Notes: a model not told the origin generated them from the sequence alone. A stretch of DNA of 64,000 bases from Inia geoffrensis (GCA_036417435.1 CM070904.1:125798695-125862694), one strand, 5' to 3'. Counted from the first letter of the stretch, positions 46,455 to 58,516 are shown. A program made the numbers and translations.

Positions 46455-47350
46455 CACAAATGCCCCCTCATCTGTCCAGCCTTTCCTGACCCACCAGGTA
46501 GGAGCTCTCCGCTTCCAAGCTTCTATGGTACTTTAGTTGGCGTGAGGATAACAAGCTAAGATCTAGGTTATCGAATGAAAGTTATTGACATCTGCTTGGC
46601 TACCAACCCTGAGAAATAGTCATAATTAAAATAGAAAAACTACCTTGGACCTCCCGCATGTACACTCCTTAGGCAGTGCCTTGTTGTTTTCGGAAGTTTG
46701 TGGGGGACCTGAGGCCAACTCATGGAGCAGGAAGCTGATTGATTCATGGCCATGGTGGGAACTGCCATTCCTCTGAGTGGTTTTGTGTGTGTGTGTGTGT
46801 AAAGGAAGTGGTAATTCTAACCCTCCCAGGTCTCAGGCTCTGACTCACAGGGGTCCCCCAGCCCCAGAGCCTGGCCTCCATGTCGCTAAGGCTCTGGGCA
46901 ACACAGTAAGGTGCCTGGCTGAAAAATTCCCCTGGGGGAGCTGATCGCTAGAAGGTTACACTCCCCATTCATGCAGTTTTATCAAGATGCCTGGATACTG
47001 CAGGCCTGGCCCAGGTTACCTTGATCACGCACATCATTGTAGATTTTAAAAGAGTCCTAAAGGTCACCTATCTCGATAAGTATTTCACAGCCTTCCCCCA
47101 AGTTAATAATATCACCTCTGTTTTTCTGTACTCCCATAGCACATTGTGAGTGTGGCTATATGCTGTAAAAAGTTGGTTTCTTTGTTGTTGATTTTTTTCT
47201 TGCAAACATTAAGCTAACATCATGCTTAATCTATACCAGGATTCTCCTCCTATGGCTGTGAATCCCTGAGGTCATCAACTTAATGTAAAGAAAACAAAGA
47301 CTAATCTTACTTACAGGAAAATGGAAGCTTTAAGTAGCCTTACAAAACCA
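46455..47350. other. Single-copy non-coding DNA
   Basis: Contains a (GT)n run near 46,783-46,800. No gene seen. Confidence 0.4.
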
Positions 47351-47356
47351 AAGGGC

Positions 47357-47573
47357 GGGCTTCCCTGGTGGCGCAGTGGTTGAGAGTCCGCCTGCCAATG
47401 CAGGGGACACGGGTTCGTGCCCTGGTCCGGGAGGATCCCACATGTCGCGGAGCGGCTGGGCCTGTGAGCCATGGCCGCTGAGCCTGCGCGTCCGGAACCT
47501 GTGCTTCGCGACGGGAGAGGCCACAACAGCTAGAGGCCCGCGTACCACAAAAAAAAAAAAAAAAAAAAAAAAA
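47357..47573 (+). mobile_element. CHR SINE, 'gtaccac' subtype, near-consensus
   Basis: 'cttccctggtggcgcagtgg' to 'gcccgcgtaccac' and a pure A tail of about 25 nt. The clean tail suggests a recent insertion. Confidence 0.95.
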
Positions 47574-47829
47574 GCAGAGGGCAACATTAGTGCATGTAAT
47601 GTGACATCTCAAGATTGCGTCAAAAAGTGTATACTTTGACCACTTCACACCCACTAGGATGGCTAGAATCATAAACACAGAAAATAACAAGGGTGGATGA
47701 AGATGTGGAGTAACTGGAAGCCTCATATTGCTTTGACCCTCATTGCTGCTGAGAATGTAGAATGGTGTAGCTGCATACAGCCCAGCAAATCCACTCCTTG
47801 GAATATACCCAAAAGAATAGAAAATAGGG

Positions 47830-48164
47830 GACTTTCCCGGTGGTGCAGTGGTTAAGAATCCACCTGCCAATGCAGGGAACAGCCCTAGTCTGGGAAGATC
47901 CCACAGGCCACGGAGCAACTAAGCCCGTGCACCACAACTACTGAGCCTGCACTCTAGAGCCCTCAAGCCACAACTTCTGAGCCCATGTGCCACAACTACT
48001 GAAGCCCGCACGCCTAGAGCCAGTGTTGTGTAACAAGAGAAGCCACCGCAATGAGAAACCCGCACACCACAACCAAGAGTAACCCCCGCTCTCCGCACCT
48101 AGAGAAAGCCCACACGCAGCAACAAAGACCCAACGCAGCCAAAAATAAATAAATAAATTTATTC
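47830..48164 (+). mobile_element. Long CHR SINE in L1M
   Basis: 'actttcccggtggtgcagtg' to 'caaagacccaacgcagccaa' and an (AAAT)n tail. The flanking L1 repeats 'aaaatagg'. Confidence 0.92.
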
Positions 48165-48312
48165 TAAAAAATAGGAAATAGGTGTTCAAACAAAGACTTG
48201 TATAGGAATGTTCATAGCAACACCATTCACAGTGGCCAAAAGGTGGAAGCAGCCTACCGTCTATCAGCTGAGAGATAGCTAGCAGGCTGTAGTATATCTG
48301 TACAATTAACTT

Positions 48313-48882
48313 GTCAACTGAAAAAAAGAAAAAAAAATACACAGCCTAAAAGTTGAGAATTATGTTTTACTTGGTGGACGGAACTAAGGACTTAAGACCA
48401 GACACAGCATCTCAGATAGCTCTGGGGAGCTGCTCTGAAGAGGTTGGGGAGGAGCCAGGGTATATAGGAGTTTTTGCAGCAAAGATCAGGTAGTCAGAAC
48501 TTCAAAAGCTAATTAAAGAAAACCAGATATATTTCAGCTTAAGGAATTTAGCGCTTTTTTTTTTTTTTTTTTTTTTTGCACTTTTCTATGTATGGGAAGA
48601 TGCAAGAGTCTGGGCTCACTGAACTCATTCCTTTGCTGTGCACCCTAGTCATCCAGGGCCAGTATCCTGTGCTTTCCCACCCTTAGCCCCCTCAGGGTGC
48701 ACCGTTGCAGGTGGCTGCAGGGGCTGAGGGCTTGGCAGCGGGCAGCCCATTGGTGTCCATCCTGAGTTCCCTCAGCGCTCACCATAGGGGGTGTGGGCAG
48801 AGCTGGGGAGGCCTTTAGTGGCTTGGTGGCTGCAACGTCCCTTGTTTACTGATATGGCCGGCAATGTTTTTCATTCACACAC
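48313..48882 (-). mobile_element. LTR-like insertion in L1M (ERVL-type suspected)
   Basis: About 570 bp interrupts L1M between 'tgtacaat' and 'agtcataaaa'. It contains 'agttgagaattatgttttac', 'gagccagggtatataggagt' and 'gcaagagtctgggctcactg', which I associate with a mammalian ERVL LTR, apparently antisense. A T23 run lies at 48,556-48,578. No retroviral coding sequence. Confidence 0.55.
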
Positions 48883-49225
48883 TAGTCATAAAAAGGAATG
48901 AAATACTGACACATCTGCGACGCAGATGAACCTTGAAAACAGGCTAAATGAAAGAAGCCAGACACAATGGGCACCTATTTTATGATTCTATTTATCTGAA
49001 ATGTCAAGAATGGCAAATCCATAGAGATGGAAAGCAAATTAGCGACCGCGTATGCGTTGGGGGAGGGGAAAGAGGGAGTGACTTCTTAACGGGTATGAGG
49101 TTTCCTTCGGGGGTGATGGAAATGTGGTTACAATATACTGTGGATGTTCTAAAAGCCACTAAATGTACCCTTTGAAATGGTTAAAGTGTTGAATTTTATG
49201 TTATGTGACATTTACCTCAATTTTT

Positions 49226-50060
49226 TTGTGTGTGCACTTTGACTAAGGCAAGTGTTTGTCACAGAAGCTGCTCCTCTCCTTGCAACTCTTCATTATCCCC
49301 CAGTGTCGGAGACCCTCCTTCCAAACCCCCCCAAAGCCATCCACCTCCCAAGAGACACCTGAGGACTGGAGGCCGAAAAAGAGAGGTCAGCTTGCAGAGT
49401 GACCTTTGCTCTAATTTTCACCTTCGTCCTCCTGCCTTCTCATCACTCTCAGAATCCAGAGGCCGTGCCAGCCCCGGAAGGATGCAGGTATTCCCATGCC
49501 CTGCATCAAGGGTATCACATTTGATTCTCCCAAATATCCGGCATCAATAGTTTAGACAAAAACCAACACCGAATGGATTCCATCCTAAGGCAGAATGTTC
49601 CAAAACAGGAAGAAATGAAAGTGAGAACCAGAGGTCTGTTTGCATGGGTAAGAAAGTTCAGGATAATATGAAAAAGAGGATATATATTATACTGTCTTTT
49701 CTGTAACGAAAAATAGAAAATAGGAACATGTGTGTGTTATTTTCATGACAAGAAATACAGAAAGTATTAACAGAAACTAATGAAAAGGGTTAACTATGGA
49801 GGTGGGAGTGGACAATGTAGAAGGACTGGGAATGACAGTGAGACTTGTATACCTTTTTATATCATTTTAACTTTGACCTATATAAATGTTTTATGTATGT
49901 GAAAAATTAAATTAAATTTAAAAAGACGGGATAAAGCAGATCCTACAATGAAGTGCAAACAGAAACAAAACAAACTGATCATATATCAAACTGATAACAT
50001 GACCACACAGAAGGAATTGATTCAAGTACTCTAATTGTTCTAAGAGCAAAAATATTTTTA
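49226..50060. other. Non-coding DNA
   Basis: 49,240-49,560 is single-copy. 49,570-50,050 is AT-rich and may be old L1 3' sequence. No gene. Confidence 0.35.
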
Positions 50061-50062
50061 TA

Positions 50063-50263
50063 CAGTTGACCCTTGAGCAACACGGATTTGAACTGCATGG
50101 GCCCACTTGTATGTGGATTTTTTTCACTAAATAGGTGCTGCAGGACTACACGACTTTCAGTTGGTTGAATCTGCAGATGCAGAAACAGGAATATAGAGAC
50201 TAGCAATAAGTTATACACGATTTTGGACAGAGTGGGTGCCCCATGTTGTTCAAGGGTCAACTG
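50063..50263. mobile_element. Tc1/mariner-superfamily MITE (about 200 bp)
   Basis: Inverted ends 'cagttgacccttgagcaac' (50,063-50,081) and 'gttgttcaagggtcaactg' (50,245-50,263) differ at one base. TA flanks both sides (50,061-50,062 and 50,264-50,265), as expected for this superfamily. I recall it as a Tc2/Tigger-like family. Confidence 0.9.
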
Positions 50264-50414
50264 TACTTTATTTAGTAGGTGTACTGTTAGTTGTAGTACT
50301 GGTCTTGTAGTTCTGAAACTTCTATGTATTATACAGTATTAAGCAAATACATATTTTATTGTAAGAGAAAAAGGATACTAGTAATAAGGAGAGTACAGTA
50401 AAAGAAGTTAAAGA

Positions 50415-50625
50415 GGGCTTCCCTTGTGGCGCAGTGGTTGAGAGTCCGCCTGCCAATGCAGGGGACACGGGTTCATGCCCCGGTCCGGGAAGATCCCACA
50501 TGCCGCGGAGTGGCTGGGCCCGTGAGCCATGGCCGCTGAGCCTGCGCGTCTGGAGCCTGTGCTCTGCAACGGGAGAGGCCACAGCAGTGAGAGGCCCGTG
50601 TACCAAAGAAAACAAAAAAAATTAT
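50415..50625 (+). mobile_element. CHR SINE, 'gtacc' subtype
   Basis: 'cttcccttgtggcgcagtgg' to 'gagaggcccgtgtacc'. The perfect 11-bp target duplication 'gaagttaaaga' lies at 50,404-50,414 and 50,626-50,636. Confidence 0.95.
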
Positions 50626-50689
50626 GAAGTTAAAGAAAAAACATATGAGATTAAATTTGAGATGGAGCTATCAGCTTGAACTCATGTTA

Positions 50690-51955
50690 TTTTTTTTTTT
50701 TTAATATTTCCTGGTTTGTTCACTGACGGGCCCAGAAGCAACAACACCCCTACAGCAATGAGCACATACAACACTAAGTCCTTGTTTCCTACGTATCATT
50801 CACCACTAAGGGAACCAGGAACAAGGACTGCTTGAAGAAATGGTTAATTCTAGGTCTGGGGCTGAAAATGTACAACATGAGTCTGGAATATCTTGTCATG
50901 CCAGAAAGTAAAAAAGTACACAAGATAAATGTGATTGTGTCAAAGAGATTCAGGCTGTGACCTAGAGGCTCCCACCTCTCAGTGTGGGACATTGAGAACA
51001 ACAAAATGAAAAACAATAGTATTAGGTTATAACACAGTTTTAAAATCCATGAAGCCACAGTGATTTTCAGAAGAAAGAAAGGGGGTGGGGAGATTCTTAC
51101 AGAAAAATGCCAGCTAGTAAATGTGGAATTAATAAAAGAATGAAAACCCACCATTTCTGTGACCCCCATTGCAGTACTTGATTTGGGCAAGTCTCATCAA
51201 TGGTTGCTAAAACTACTGGGTGACCTGGATAATCAGTTGATCCTCTAACTATGTGACGATCCCTCAAATTACTTACTAATTATAAAGTGGAGAGAGGCTT
51301 GGTGATCAAAGTCAGCATCACCAAGGGTACACAACCTGACAATATTTGCTCACCAAAGTGATGCAATGAGAAGTACACGATTATCACCAAGGTAGTATTC
51401 CTGCCCAAACTATTAAACCTGAATCTAAACATGAGTAAACAACCAGATTAATCTACCATGTGGCACATCCTACAAGACTACTGGCTGGGACTCTTCAAAA
51501 AGACCTATGTCACAAAAACAAACAAACAGCAGTAAAACAGCAGAAAGGTGAGAGACTGTTTTAGATTAAGAGAGACTAAAGGAACATAACCAAATATCAT
51601 AAGTGAACCTCTGTTGGATCCTGGATAGGAAAAAAATCCAGCTATAAAAGACATTTGGTGGACAAGTCTATTGAATGCAGATGCTGTTATGGTTATGATA
51701 ATGGTATTGAGGTTTTGTTGGAGAACATCCTGATTAAGAGATGCTGAGATATTTAGAACTGAAGTGTCAAGATGTCAGCAACTTATTTTCAAACTGTTCA
51801 GCAAAATAAAAGTATGTAAAATATACAGAGAGAGGGAGGAAGAGAAAGCAAATATAGCAAAATGTTAACCGTTGGAGAATCTAGGGGACGGTATAAGCGT
51901 GTTCACTGTACTCAGCTTTTCTGTTGGCAATTTCAAAATAAAATGTTGGGGTCAG
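50690..51955 (+). mobile_element. Old LINE-1 3' UTR (L1M-type)
   Basis: 'caagatgtcagcaacttatt', 'agcaaatatagcaaaatgtt', 'aaccgttggagaatctaggg' and the end 'tcaaaataaaatgttgggg' fit an L1M 3' end. The upstream part (50,690-51,550) is assigned less surely. No open frame of note. Confidence 0.6.
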
Positions 51956-52061
51956 AGGGTGGTGGTGGGGGGAATGTCGGGTGGACAGAGAAGGTTGTGA
52001 TAGTTTGCCGCCAGGCCCAAGAGGTCTGCCACCCACACAGGAAGTTTAGAAAGGCTTCCTA

Positions 52062-52181
52062 GGGACTTCCCTGGTGGTCCAGCGGTTAAGACTCCGCACT
52101 TCCACTGCAGGGAGAACGGGTTTGATCCCTGGTCAGGGAACTAAGATCCCACATGTCGCATGGCCAAAAAAATAAAAAATA
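52062..52181 (+). mobile_element. Short CHR SINE (CHR-1 type)
   Basis: 'acttccctggtggtccagcg', 'gcacttccactgcagggaga' and 'gaactaagatcccacatgtc'. The target duplication is 'agaaaggcttccta' (52,048-52,061) and 'agaaagtcttccta' (52,182-52,195). Confidence 0.96.
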
Positions 52182-52195
52182 AGAAAGTCTTCCTA

Positions 52196-52624
52196 CATAA
52201 CACTAGACCAACTGTCCTCTTACATCTTCTGAAAAGAGGGAAGGGTCTACATTCAACGTACCTTGAACATCCTCACCCCCATTCAGCACCTGGTAAAACC
52301 TCCGCCAGTTACAGACATTCTGAACCCAGCATCCATTGGAAGAGTTTGATGAATGGAAAACACCCCTGGCAAATACAATACAGGTACAGAGGAGAGTCTC
52401 CCCAGGCCCTACGCCCTGGGATGGTGATCCCCACCCCCCATGCTCCAGGCCTGTGAGGCCCCTGGCTGGTTCCAGCCTTGAACTTGGGTGGGAGGGGGTC
52501 CACCTACCACACCAGGGTTTCTCCCCTTTCTTTTCATCTAGGACACCAGGGGCTTTTCCTAAGTGGACCTCGGGTTCGGCCGGAGTGGGAGCCCTGGACT
52601 GTCCTTCACCCACTTGGTTCAAAA
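52196..52624. other. Non-coding DNA
   Basis: No gene or repeat assigned. Confidence 0.4.
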
Positions 52625-52905
52625 TTGTATTTGTTCATTCGTTTGTTCAATTATTCAATTAGTTGACAAGTATTTCTTGAGCACCAGGCATTGTTTGGAG
52701 CACAAGGGACACCCTGACGAACAAGCAGCCGTGGTCCCTGCCCTCATGGAGCTCACAGGCAAACTGCAGCCACCACAAGTGCCACGAACGGGAGGAACAC
52801 AGCACCAACAGAGTGTTCTCAGAAGGGGAACTGCGTAGGTGACATTCGAGTGACAGGCAGGATGTACATCGGCAGGCTCTGGGGACGGGCCGGATTTGGG
52901 GGACG
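52625..52905 (-). repeat. LINE-2 3' end (antisense)
   Basis: 'tgacaagtatttcttgagca', 'ccaggcattgtttggagcac' and 'cctgccctcatggagctcac' are antisense L2. Confidence 0.85.
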
Positions 52906-53334
52906 ATGAGCATGAGGGTGTGAAGGAATACTCCCAGGGTTGGCTTGAGTAACCAGATAGATGCTGGTGGCCCTCACAGGACATCCTGGAGAGGCCTTAG
53001 TGGAGGGGGGTGCATGACAGTCAGGCACGCGGAGCAGAGGCCCGTGCTGGGGCTCTGTGAAGAGTCATGGCGGCCACGTGTGGCCAGAGCCTGCCCTGCT
53101 CCTCCAGAAACCTTGGCGAGAAGAACACTCAAGGGCAAGTCTTCAGTCCTGGGCAGGCTCCTCTTATTCTGCCCTCCTTTGTCCTCAGAAGCAGATTCTA
53201 GGCAGCATCCCATCTTCCAGGTGACAAGCTCCTCTGGCTGGCTGTCCGGGAGGGTGCGTGTCCTTTCTCCCCTGGAAGCCAGGATGGGGACAGGGGAACA
53301 GCTCAGGGACATACATGCAAGCACAAATTCTCTC

Positions 53335-53410
<76 letters not shown>

Positions 53411-53735
53411 GTATACACGATTCTCCCTCTCAGGATTGGCCACCCCAGAGACATATGATTTGCTTTGCAGAGGTTGGAGATCATTTTATTTTCTTAGGAT
53501 TGCACTGGAGAACGGAACCCTCCTCTGCTACTCTCTTTCCCCCAACACATAATACATGGTTTCCCCAAAACAAGAAATTCCTGGTGCAAGTGCACTCTAC
53601 CTGGAATGAGACGAGGGGACTGAGTCTCGCTTGCAGGTGGACATGGAACAAAATGGGGCAAAACAGGGCAAAACAAGCACATGTGGAAGAAGAGTCCTAG
53701 GAATACAAACCCTCTGGAATTAGCAGAAACTGTGG
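52906..53735. other. Non-coding DNA
   Basis: A 251-codon plus-strand frame (52,945-53,700) is kept open partly by a CT/CA microsatellite and has no recognised similarity. I do not call it a gene. Confidence 0.4.
53331..53408. repeat. Compound microsatellite (TC)n(AC)n
   Basis: About 20 TC units with one interruption run directly into about 19 AC units. Confidence 0.95.
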
Positions 53736-53737
53736 GT

Positions 53738-54200
53738 TGGAGTCTGTATTCATCTCCTGGGGCTCCTGCAACAAATTGCCACAGGATTGGTGGCTCAAAA
53801 CAACAGAAATGTATGCTCTCACCAGAAAGCCAGAAGTCCAAAATCAAGGTGACAGCAGGACCACGCTGCCTCCGGAAGCTCGAAGGGATGTTCTGCTCCT
53901 GCATCTTCCAGCTTCTGGGGGCTACAGACGTTCCCTGGCCTATGGCTGTGTCACTCCAATCTCTGCCTCTGTCTGCACACAGCCTTCTCTTCTGTGTGTC
54001 TCTCCTCTGTGTATCTCTGATAAGGACACTTGTCATTGGATTTAGGGTCCATCCAGATAAGGGTCCCACAGATCTCTTCATCTCAAGATCCTCAACGACG
54101 TCTGCAAAGACCCTTTTTCCAAATAAGGTCAGATTTAGGAGTCTCCAGAATTGTAAAGTGGACATATCTTTGGGGGCCACCATTCAACCCACTACAGTAT
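53738..54200 (-). mobile_element. MLT1-type (MaLR) LTR
   Basis: 'attcatctcctggggctcct', 'tggtggctcaaaacaacaga', 'agaagtccaaaatcaaggtg', 'attggatttagggtccatcc' and 'aatgtctgcaaagaccctt'-like order. It is the antisense orientation, same type as the LTR at 38.7 kb. A 229-codon minus-strand frame here is LTR sequence, not a gene. Confidence 0.9.
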
Positions 54201-55440
54201 GAGACTTTCACAGAACATGAGAGAGGAGAGGCAGCGGATCATCTCACTTTCTTTCTGACTTGGTGATGGTGCCTGTGGTGAGGGCCACTCATACTACAAC
54301 TGCGCCGAGAAAACCATCACTTCTTCAGGCTCTCACCACTTCTCGAAAAGAAAACAGAAGGCATTCTGGGAAATGCTGGTGGGCCCCAAACCCGTTCCCA
54401 GCCATGCAAATTATGCCCTCTCTTCAGGGCCTATTTCCAAGCCCCCTGCTTTGAGGTCCCTTTGCCGGCCACCCTAGGCCCCAGCTGTGTCGCCCTCCAT
54501 CAGACTCTATGACCTTGGGCATTGATCTTGTTTGAACCCCTCGACAAGTGTTTGCTGGCTGCCTCTACTCTGTGCTGGACCCCAGGCTTACGAGGAAACT
54601 CATCTGGCAATTAATCCTGCTGACGGCTTTGCAGGCGAGATTTGGACTGGTTCCGTGAAGCCCCAGATTCCTGGGGGGTGAGTGGGGGGTTCAAAAGTCA
54701 GTACAAAAAGCTTAAATCCCTGCAGCCAAAGTCACCCTCAGAGATCCCTCGTAAACCACCAAGAACCAGACCTTGAAGCTCAAAAGCAAAAATCAACTTG
54801 TTCCCTTGCAGTGTAGGTAGGATCTCCCTCGCCCTGGGGCAGATCTAGTCTGAAAATAGGGGTGGGAAGAGGCAAATGCATTAATGAGACTTTTCTTTTT
54901 TATTTCTTCATCTCGATTTTTTAGTTAGATTTCCTAAGTTATCGGCATGTGTGTGGCAACTCACTGGATGTTATGCTCACGGAGGAGCTCCCTGACGCCA
55001 GGTAGAAACCTCCTCCTCTCCTCTTGAGTGAGCCAGAGAGCAGCCTGTGCAAGGCTGGACAGGGCAGGGGCTGGATAAAGGTGCAGAGGGAGAGGAGGGA
55101 GGGAGGGGAGTGGTGCCCACACCCGTGGGTCTCACTTCTCCAAGCGACTCTAAGGTATTTTTCTGGAGATTGTTCCCATCAAGAGGAATTCTGGGGCAAG
55201 CTGTCCATCAAGGGCTTTCTCACCTCATAACCCGGGTCCAGTGCCTTCCCCCTGGGCTAAATATCCACCTAAAGCCACGACAGGGCCAGGCCCACACCAT
55301 CCAATTCTGGACTTTGAGCTGCAGCCACGTGCAGAGTCACTGTGCCCAATGCCTGAGAGCTCAACAGCAGATGCTCGTTAAATGTCCAAAGTCTCAGAGA
55401 ACTCTCGGGTCTGCCAACCTCAGCCAGGGTGCGAGGCTCT
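54201..55440. other. Single-copy non-coding DNA
   Basis: A weak L2-like stretch at 54,500-54,610. Otherwise nothing named. No exon supported. Confidence 0.4.
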
Positions 55441-55441
55441 C

Positions 55442-55858
55442 TATATTAGTCAGGGTTCTCCAGAGAAACAGAATCAATAGGATGTGTGTGTAGAGAGTGA
55501 ATGATTTATTTTAGAGAATTAGCTCCCATGATAGTAGACACTGGCAAGTCCAAAATCTTCAGAGTGAGCCAACAGGCTAGAGACCCAAGGAAGAAGTGAT
55601 GCTGCAGTTCAAGTCCAAAAGCAGTCTGCTGACAAATTCCCCCTTTCTCGAGGGAGCTCAGTCTTTTTCTCCAGGCCTTCAACTGATTGAATGAGGCCCA
55701 CCCACATTAGGGAGAGCAATCTGCTTTACTCAAAGACTTGCTGATGTGAATCTTAAGCCCATTCCAAAAAAACCTTCATAGAGACATCTGGAATAATATT
55801 TGACCAAGTTTCTGGGCAAGGTGGCCCAGGCAAGCTGACACATACAATCAACCATCAC
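55442..55858 (-). mobile_element. Old LTR-like mammalian repeat, family uncertain
   Basis: 'tattagtcagggttctccag', 'agaaacagaatcaataggat', 'tccaaaatcttcagagtgag' and 'ttcaactgattgaatgaggc' belong to a very common mammalian interspersed repeat that I recall as LTR-derived. I cannot fix the family. Confidence 0.6.
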
Positions 55859-56261
55859 GTTCCCCTACCCGAGCCACACTGAGGCCCTCTGAGTCTTACT
55901 CTCTCATTTTCTATGCCTACTCCCTTCCCTGCTGGGCTAACCCTGAGTTCTCCCCTGCCCTGTTCTACCCAAAGAGGTCCCAGGGGTTTGAATTCCTCCT
56001 TCTCGGACCTTTCTCTTTCCAGCAGGGTGGATCCCATCACTCCGGTGGCTTCCAGAATTATATTTACCCCAAGCACCTCCTGGAGGGAATGGAGCATGAT
56101 TGGCTGCACCCAGTGAATGGGAGGAGTGCCTCTCCCTGTGCCTCCCTGCCCCTGCATCACTGCCAGCCTGGATCAGGCAGAAAACAGCCTTAGATAGAAG
56201 CCCATAATCTTGCTTTGTTTTCTTCTAGAGCTTAATACCAAATGAAATTATAGTATTGTTC
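55859..56261. other. Non-coding DNA
   Basis: No gene or repeat recognised. Confidence 0.4.
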
Positions 56262-56390
56262 TACCTGCTTATTGTTGTCTCTCTCCTACCAAAATATAAG
56301 CCCCCAGAGGACAGGGACTTCATCCCCAGAGCCTAGCCCAGTGCCTGGCACAGCCAGGGCCTTGGAGGATTTGTTGACTGGCCAAAAGAC
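56262..56390 (+). repeat. LINE-2-like 3' end (sense)
   Basis: 'ataagcccccagaggacagg', 'gacttcatccccagagccta' and 'cagtgcctggcacagccagg' follow the sense L2 3' end. Confidence 0.7.
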
Positions 56391-57200
56391 ATTTACTGAA
56401 CTTCTCCTTTGTTCAGCACGTGCCAGGCCAAGCAAGGTGTGGACACAAGCTCAGCTACATCAGGAATTCACAATTTCTGAGCATCTCCACACACATGCCC
56501 AAGACCCTTCATTTCTCTCTCCCTGGGAGCTAGACCCTCCCTTCCCTGAGGACAGAAGCTGTGTCGCTGGGTCTCCTGGAGTCGCCCCACGATTGAGTGT
56601 CCCAGGGCAGTGACTGAGACCCTTTCAGCCCCTGGAGGAATATGAACTGAATCAATGGGGAGATGCTTGGGGACTAGCTGGAGGAAAGGGACCTGGGCAC
56701 ACAGGAGGGCACAGGTGGCTGCTACCTCGATTCAGCTCCAAGGACTCATCCACAGTCACAGTGGTTCCGGGGCTTTGCAGAGGAAAAGGGCGCGGGGGTG
56801 TGCTTTGGAAGTAGAGTTCCAAATTTGTATTCAGCTCTTCCTGCACCCCTGGCCCTGGAGACACCCCAAGGCCCCTGGATCCCAAGGAGGTACTGTTGAT
56901 CTTTCCCTCTCCCTGACGCAGCGATCCCTGGCGGTCACGACCCTTAGTCCCGCAGCGCCACCTGCTGGTCAGCATCGCTCAGCCCGCGTCGTGAATCCAC
57001 GTCCCGGCGAGGGCCCACGTTAAGCCCAGCTTTATTTTCTACTTTAGCCTACTTGACCCGGGGAGAATCCAGGAATCCACCGTACACACCTCTTTCTTAC
57101 ACAAAGCAGAACTCCGGTAGGTTCCTCTTTTTATTTCAAAAGTAATGTGCATTTATCATAAAAAAAACACAGGTAAACAAAAAGAAAAATCACCTATATG
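56391..57200. other. Single-copy non-coding DNA
   Basis: Moderately GC-rich (56,400-57,020). No supported exon. Confidence 0.4.
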
Positions 57201-57202
57201 GC

Positions 57203-57361
57203 GTTGCCAGATAAAATATAGGACATCCCATTAATTTCGGATTTCAGATAAACAACGAATAATTGAGTGGGACATGCTTGTTCTAAAAAACTATTTGCCA
57301 TTTATCTGAAATTCAAATTTGGTTGGATGTCCTTTATTTTTTATTTGCTAAATCTGGCAAC
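57203..57361. mobile_element. Palindromic MITE (about 160 bp)
   Basis: Left arm 'gttgccagataaaatatagg' and 'atttcagataaacaa'. Right arm 'tttatctgaaattcaaattt' and 'atttgctaaatctggcaac'. Almost the whole element folds as one hairpin. I remember it as a DNA-transposon-derived family (MER53-like), not certain. Confidence 0.8.
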
Positions 57362-58180
57362 TCTAGACCATAACCTACTTAACACTGTGGTTAACAGGTT
57401 GAGGTGTATTTATACAGCTTTTTTTTTTTTTACTCCCTATATATACATTTTTTACTCATAAAGGGGGGAGAGGCTCATAAGATAGACTGTTTGCAACGTA
57501 ATTTCTCCATTTAACAACATCCCATGAACGTCTTTGCATGGCCTTGAATGTTCTCTTATAGCCTAGTTTTCCATGCAGACGTAATGTAAGGCTCTTTGAC
57601 ATCTGGCGATGATTATCGTTTCCGGATCCCTTATTCTTTTTTTCCAGGCACTAAATGTCCTGATCCTCCCTGGCTTCCGGTACTTCACCACAGGGCTCCC
57701 TTTCCTCTGTTCTCGCTGCAGGCCATTTGTAACAGGTACCAGCCTAAATTCTACAACACAAATAATCAAGTGCTGTCCTCAGAAAACACTGTGGGTCTGG
57801 CTCAGGAACTAAATGGCGGGGGGGGGGGGGGGGTCCAATCCCTTCCCCACTGCTCCTCACTCAGTAGCTCCCTGACCCTGGACATGGCCGGTAACTGCAC
57901 AGCGGTGGCCTCCTTGATTGCAAGATGGGGGTGGTGATCATGGTAGGGTTATTGTGAAGACAGATCTTTCTCTTTCCCCCTAGAGGGCAACCTCCACATG
58001 GGCAGGAAACTCCCCTGTCTATCGCAGTCACCGTTATATCCTTATAGAACATGCTCAATGCTTGAACATCCCAGGCACTCAAAAAATATACATGGACCAA
58101 ATGACCAAAAGGTGGATGCTTTTCTACGGAAGGAAAGGATGTGACTGTCCACTTTGGGGGAGATGGTGCAGTGCTGTTAG
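57362..58180. other. Non-coding DNA with a G16 run
   Basis: Sixteen consecutive G at 57,818-57,833. A weak L2-like stretch near 58,010-58,095. A 12-T run near 57,419. No gene. Confidence 0.45.
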
Positions 58181-58184
58181 GATC

Positions 58185-58516
58185 TGTTAAAGGATAAACT
58201 GAGGCATATTAAAAATTTTAAGAGTTTATTTGAGCAAAACCCAACTCAAATCAGGCAGCACGCAACTGGAAGTGGTTACGGGTACTCAGCCCGTAGGAGC
58301 CAGGGGAAGGACAGACATATAAAGTGTGGAAGCAAGGAAGAAAGAAATTTGATTGACTATTGCTTAAAGCCAAGTTGGTGTTTGTGATTCGCTGTCCTTA
58401 GCATTTGGATTTCGTGAGCCTGGGGCATTTACAGGCTTAGATTTTGTTTGCTTCCATAGGCGCCATGGCATTAGGCCACCTCAGTCTACTGGCCTCCTTG
58501 TTTAGTTAATTTAACA
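58185..58516. mobile_element. Solo LTR (332 bp) with TG...CA ends
   Basis: It starts 'tgttaaa' and ends 'tttaaca', giving TG...CA with 7-bp inverted ends. 'gatc' flanks both sides (58,181-58,184 and 58,517-58,520) as a 4-bp target duplication, so the outer match reads as a 12-bp inverted repeat. No internal retroviral sequence. Family not identified. Confidence 0.7.

Larger units (their letters stand above)
47625..49225 (+). mobile_element. Old LINE-1 3' portion, split by a SINE and an LTR
   Basis: 'cacttcacacccactaggat', 'gatgaagatgtggagtaact'; after the SINE 'caccattcacagtggccaaa'; after the LTR 'agtcataaaaaggaatgaaa', 'agaagccagacacaatgggc', 'ttgaattttatgttatgtga'. This is one L1M 3' region in three pieces. 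Confidence 0.85.

Noticed and set aside
52945..53700. 251-codon plus-strand frame
   Set aside because: It crosses a CT/CA microsatellite and matches nothing known.
53494..54183. 229-codon minus-strand frame
   Set aside because: Most of it lies in an MLT1-type LTR.
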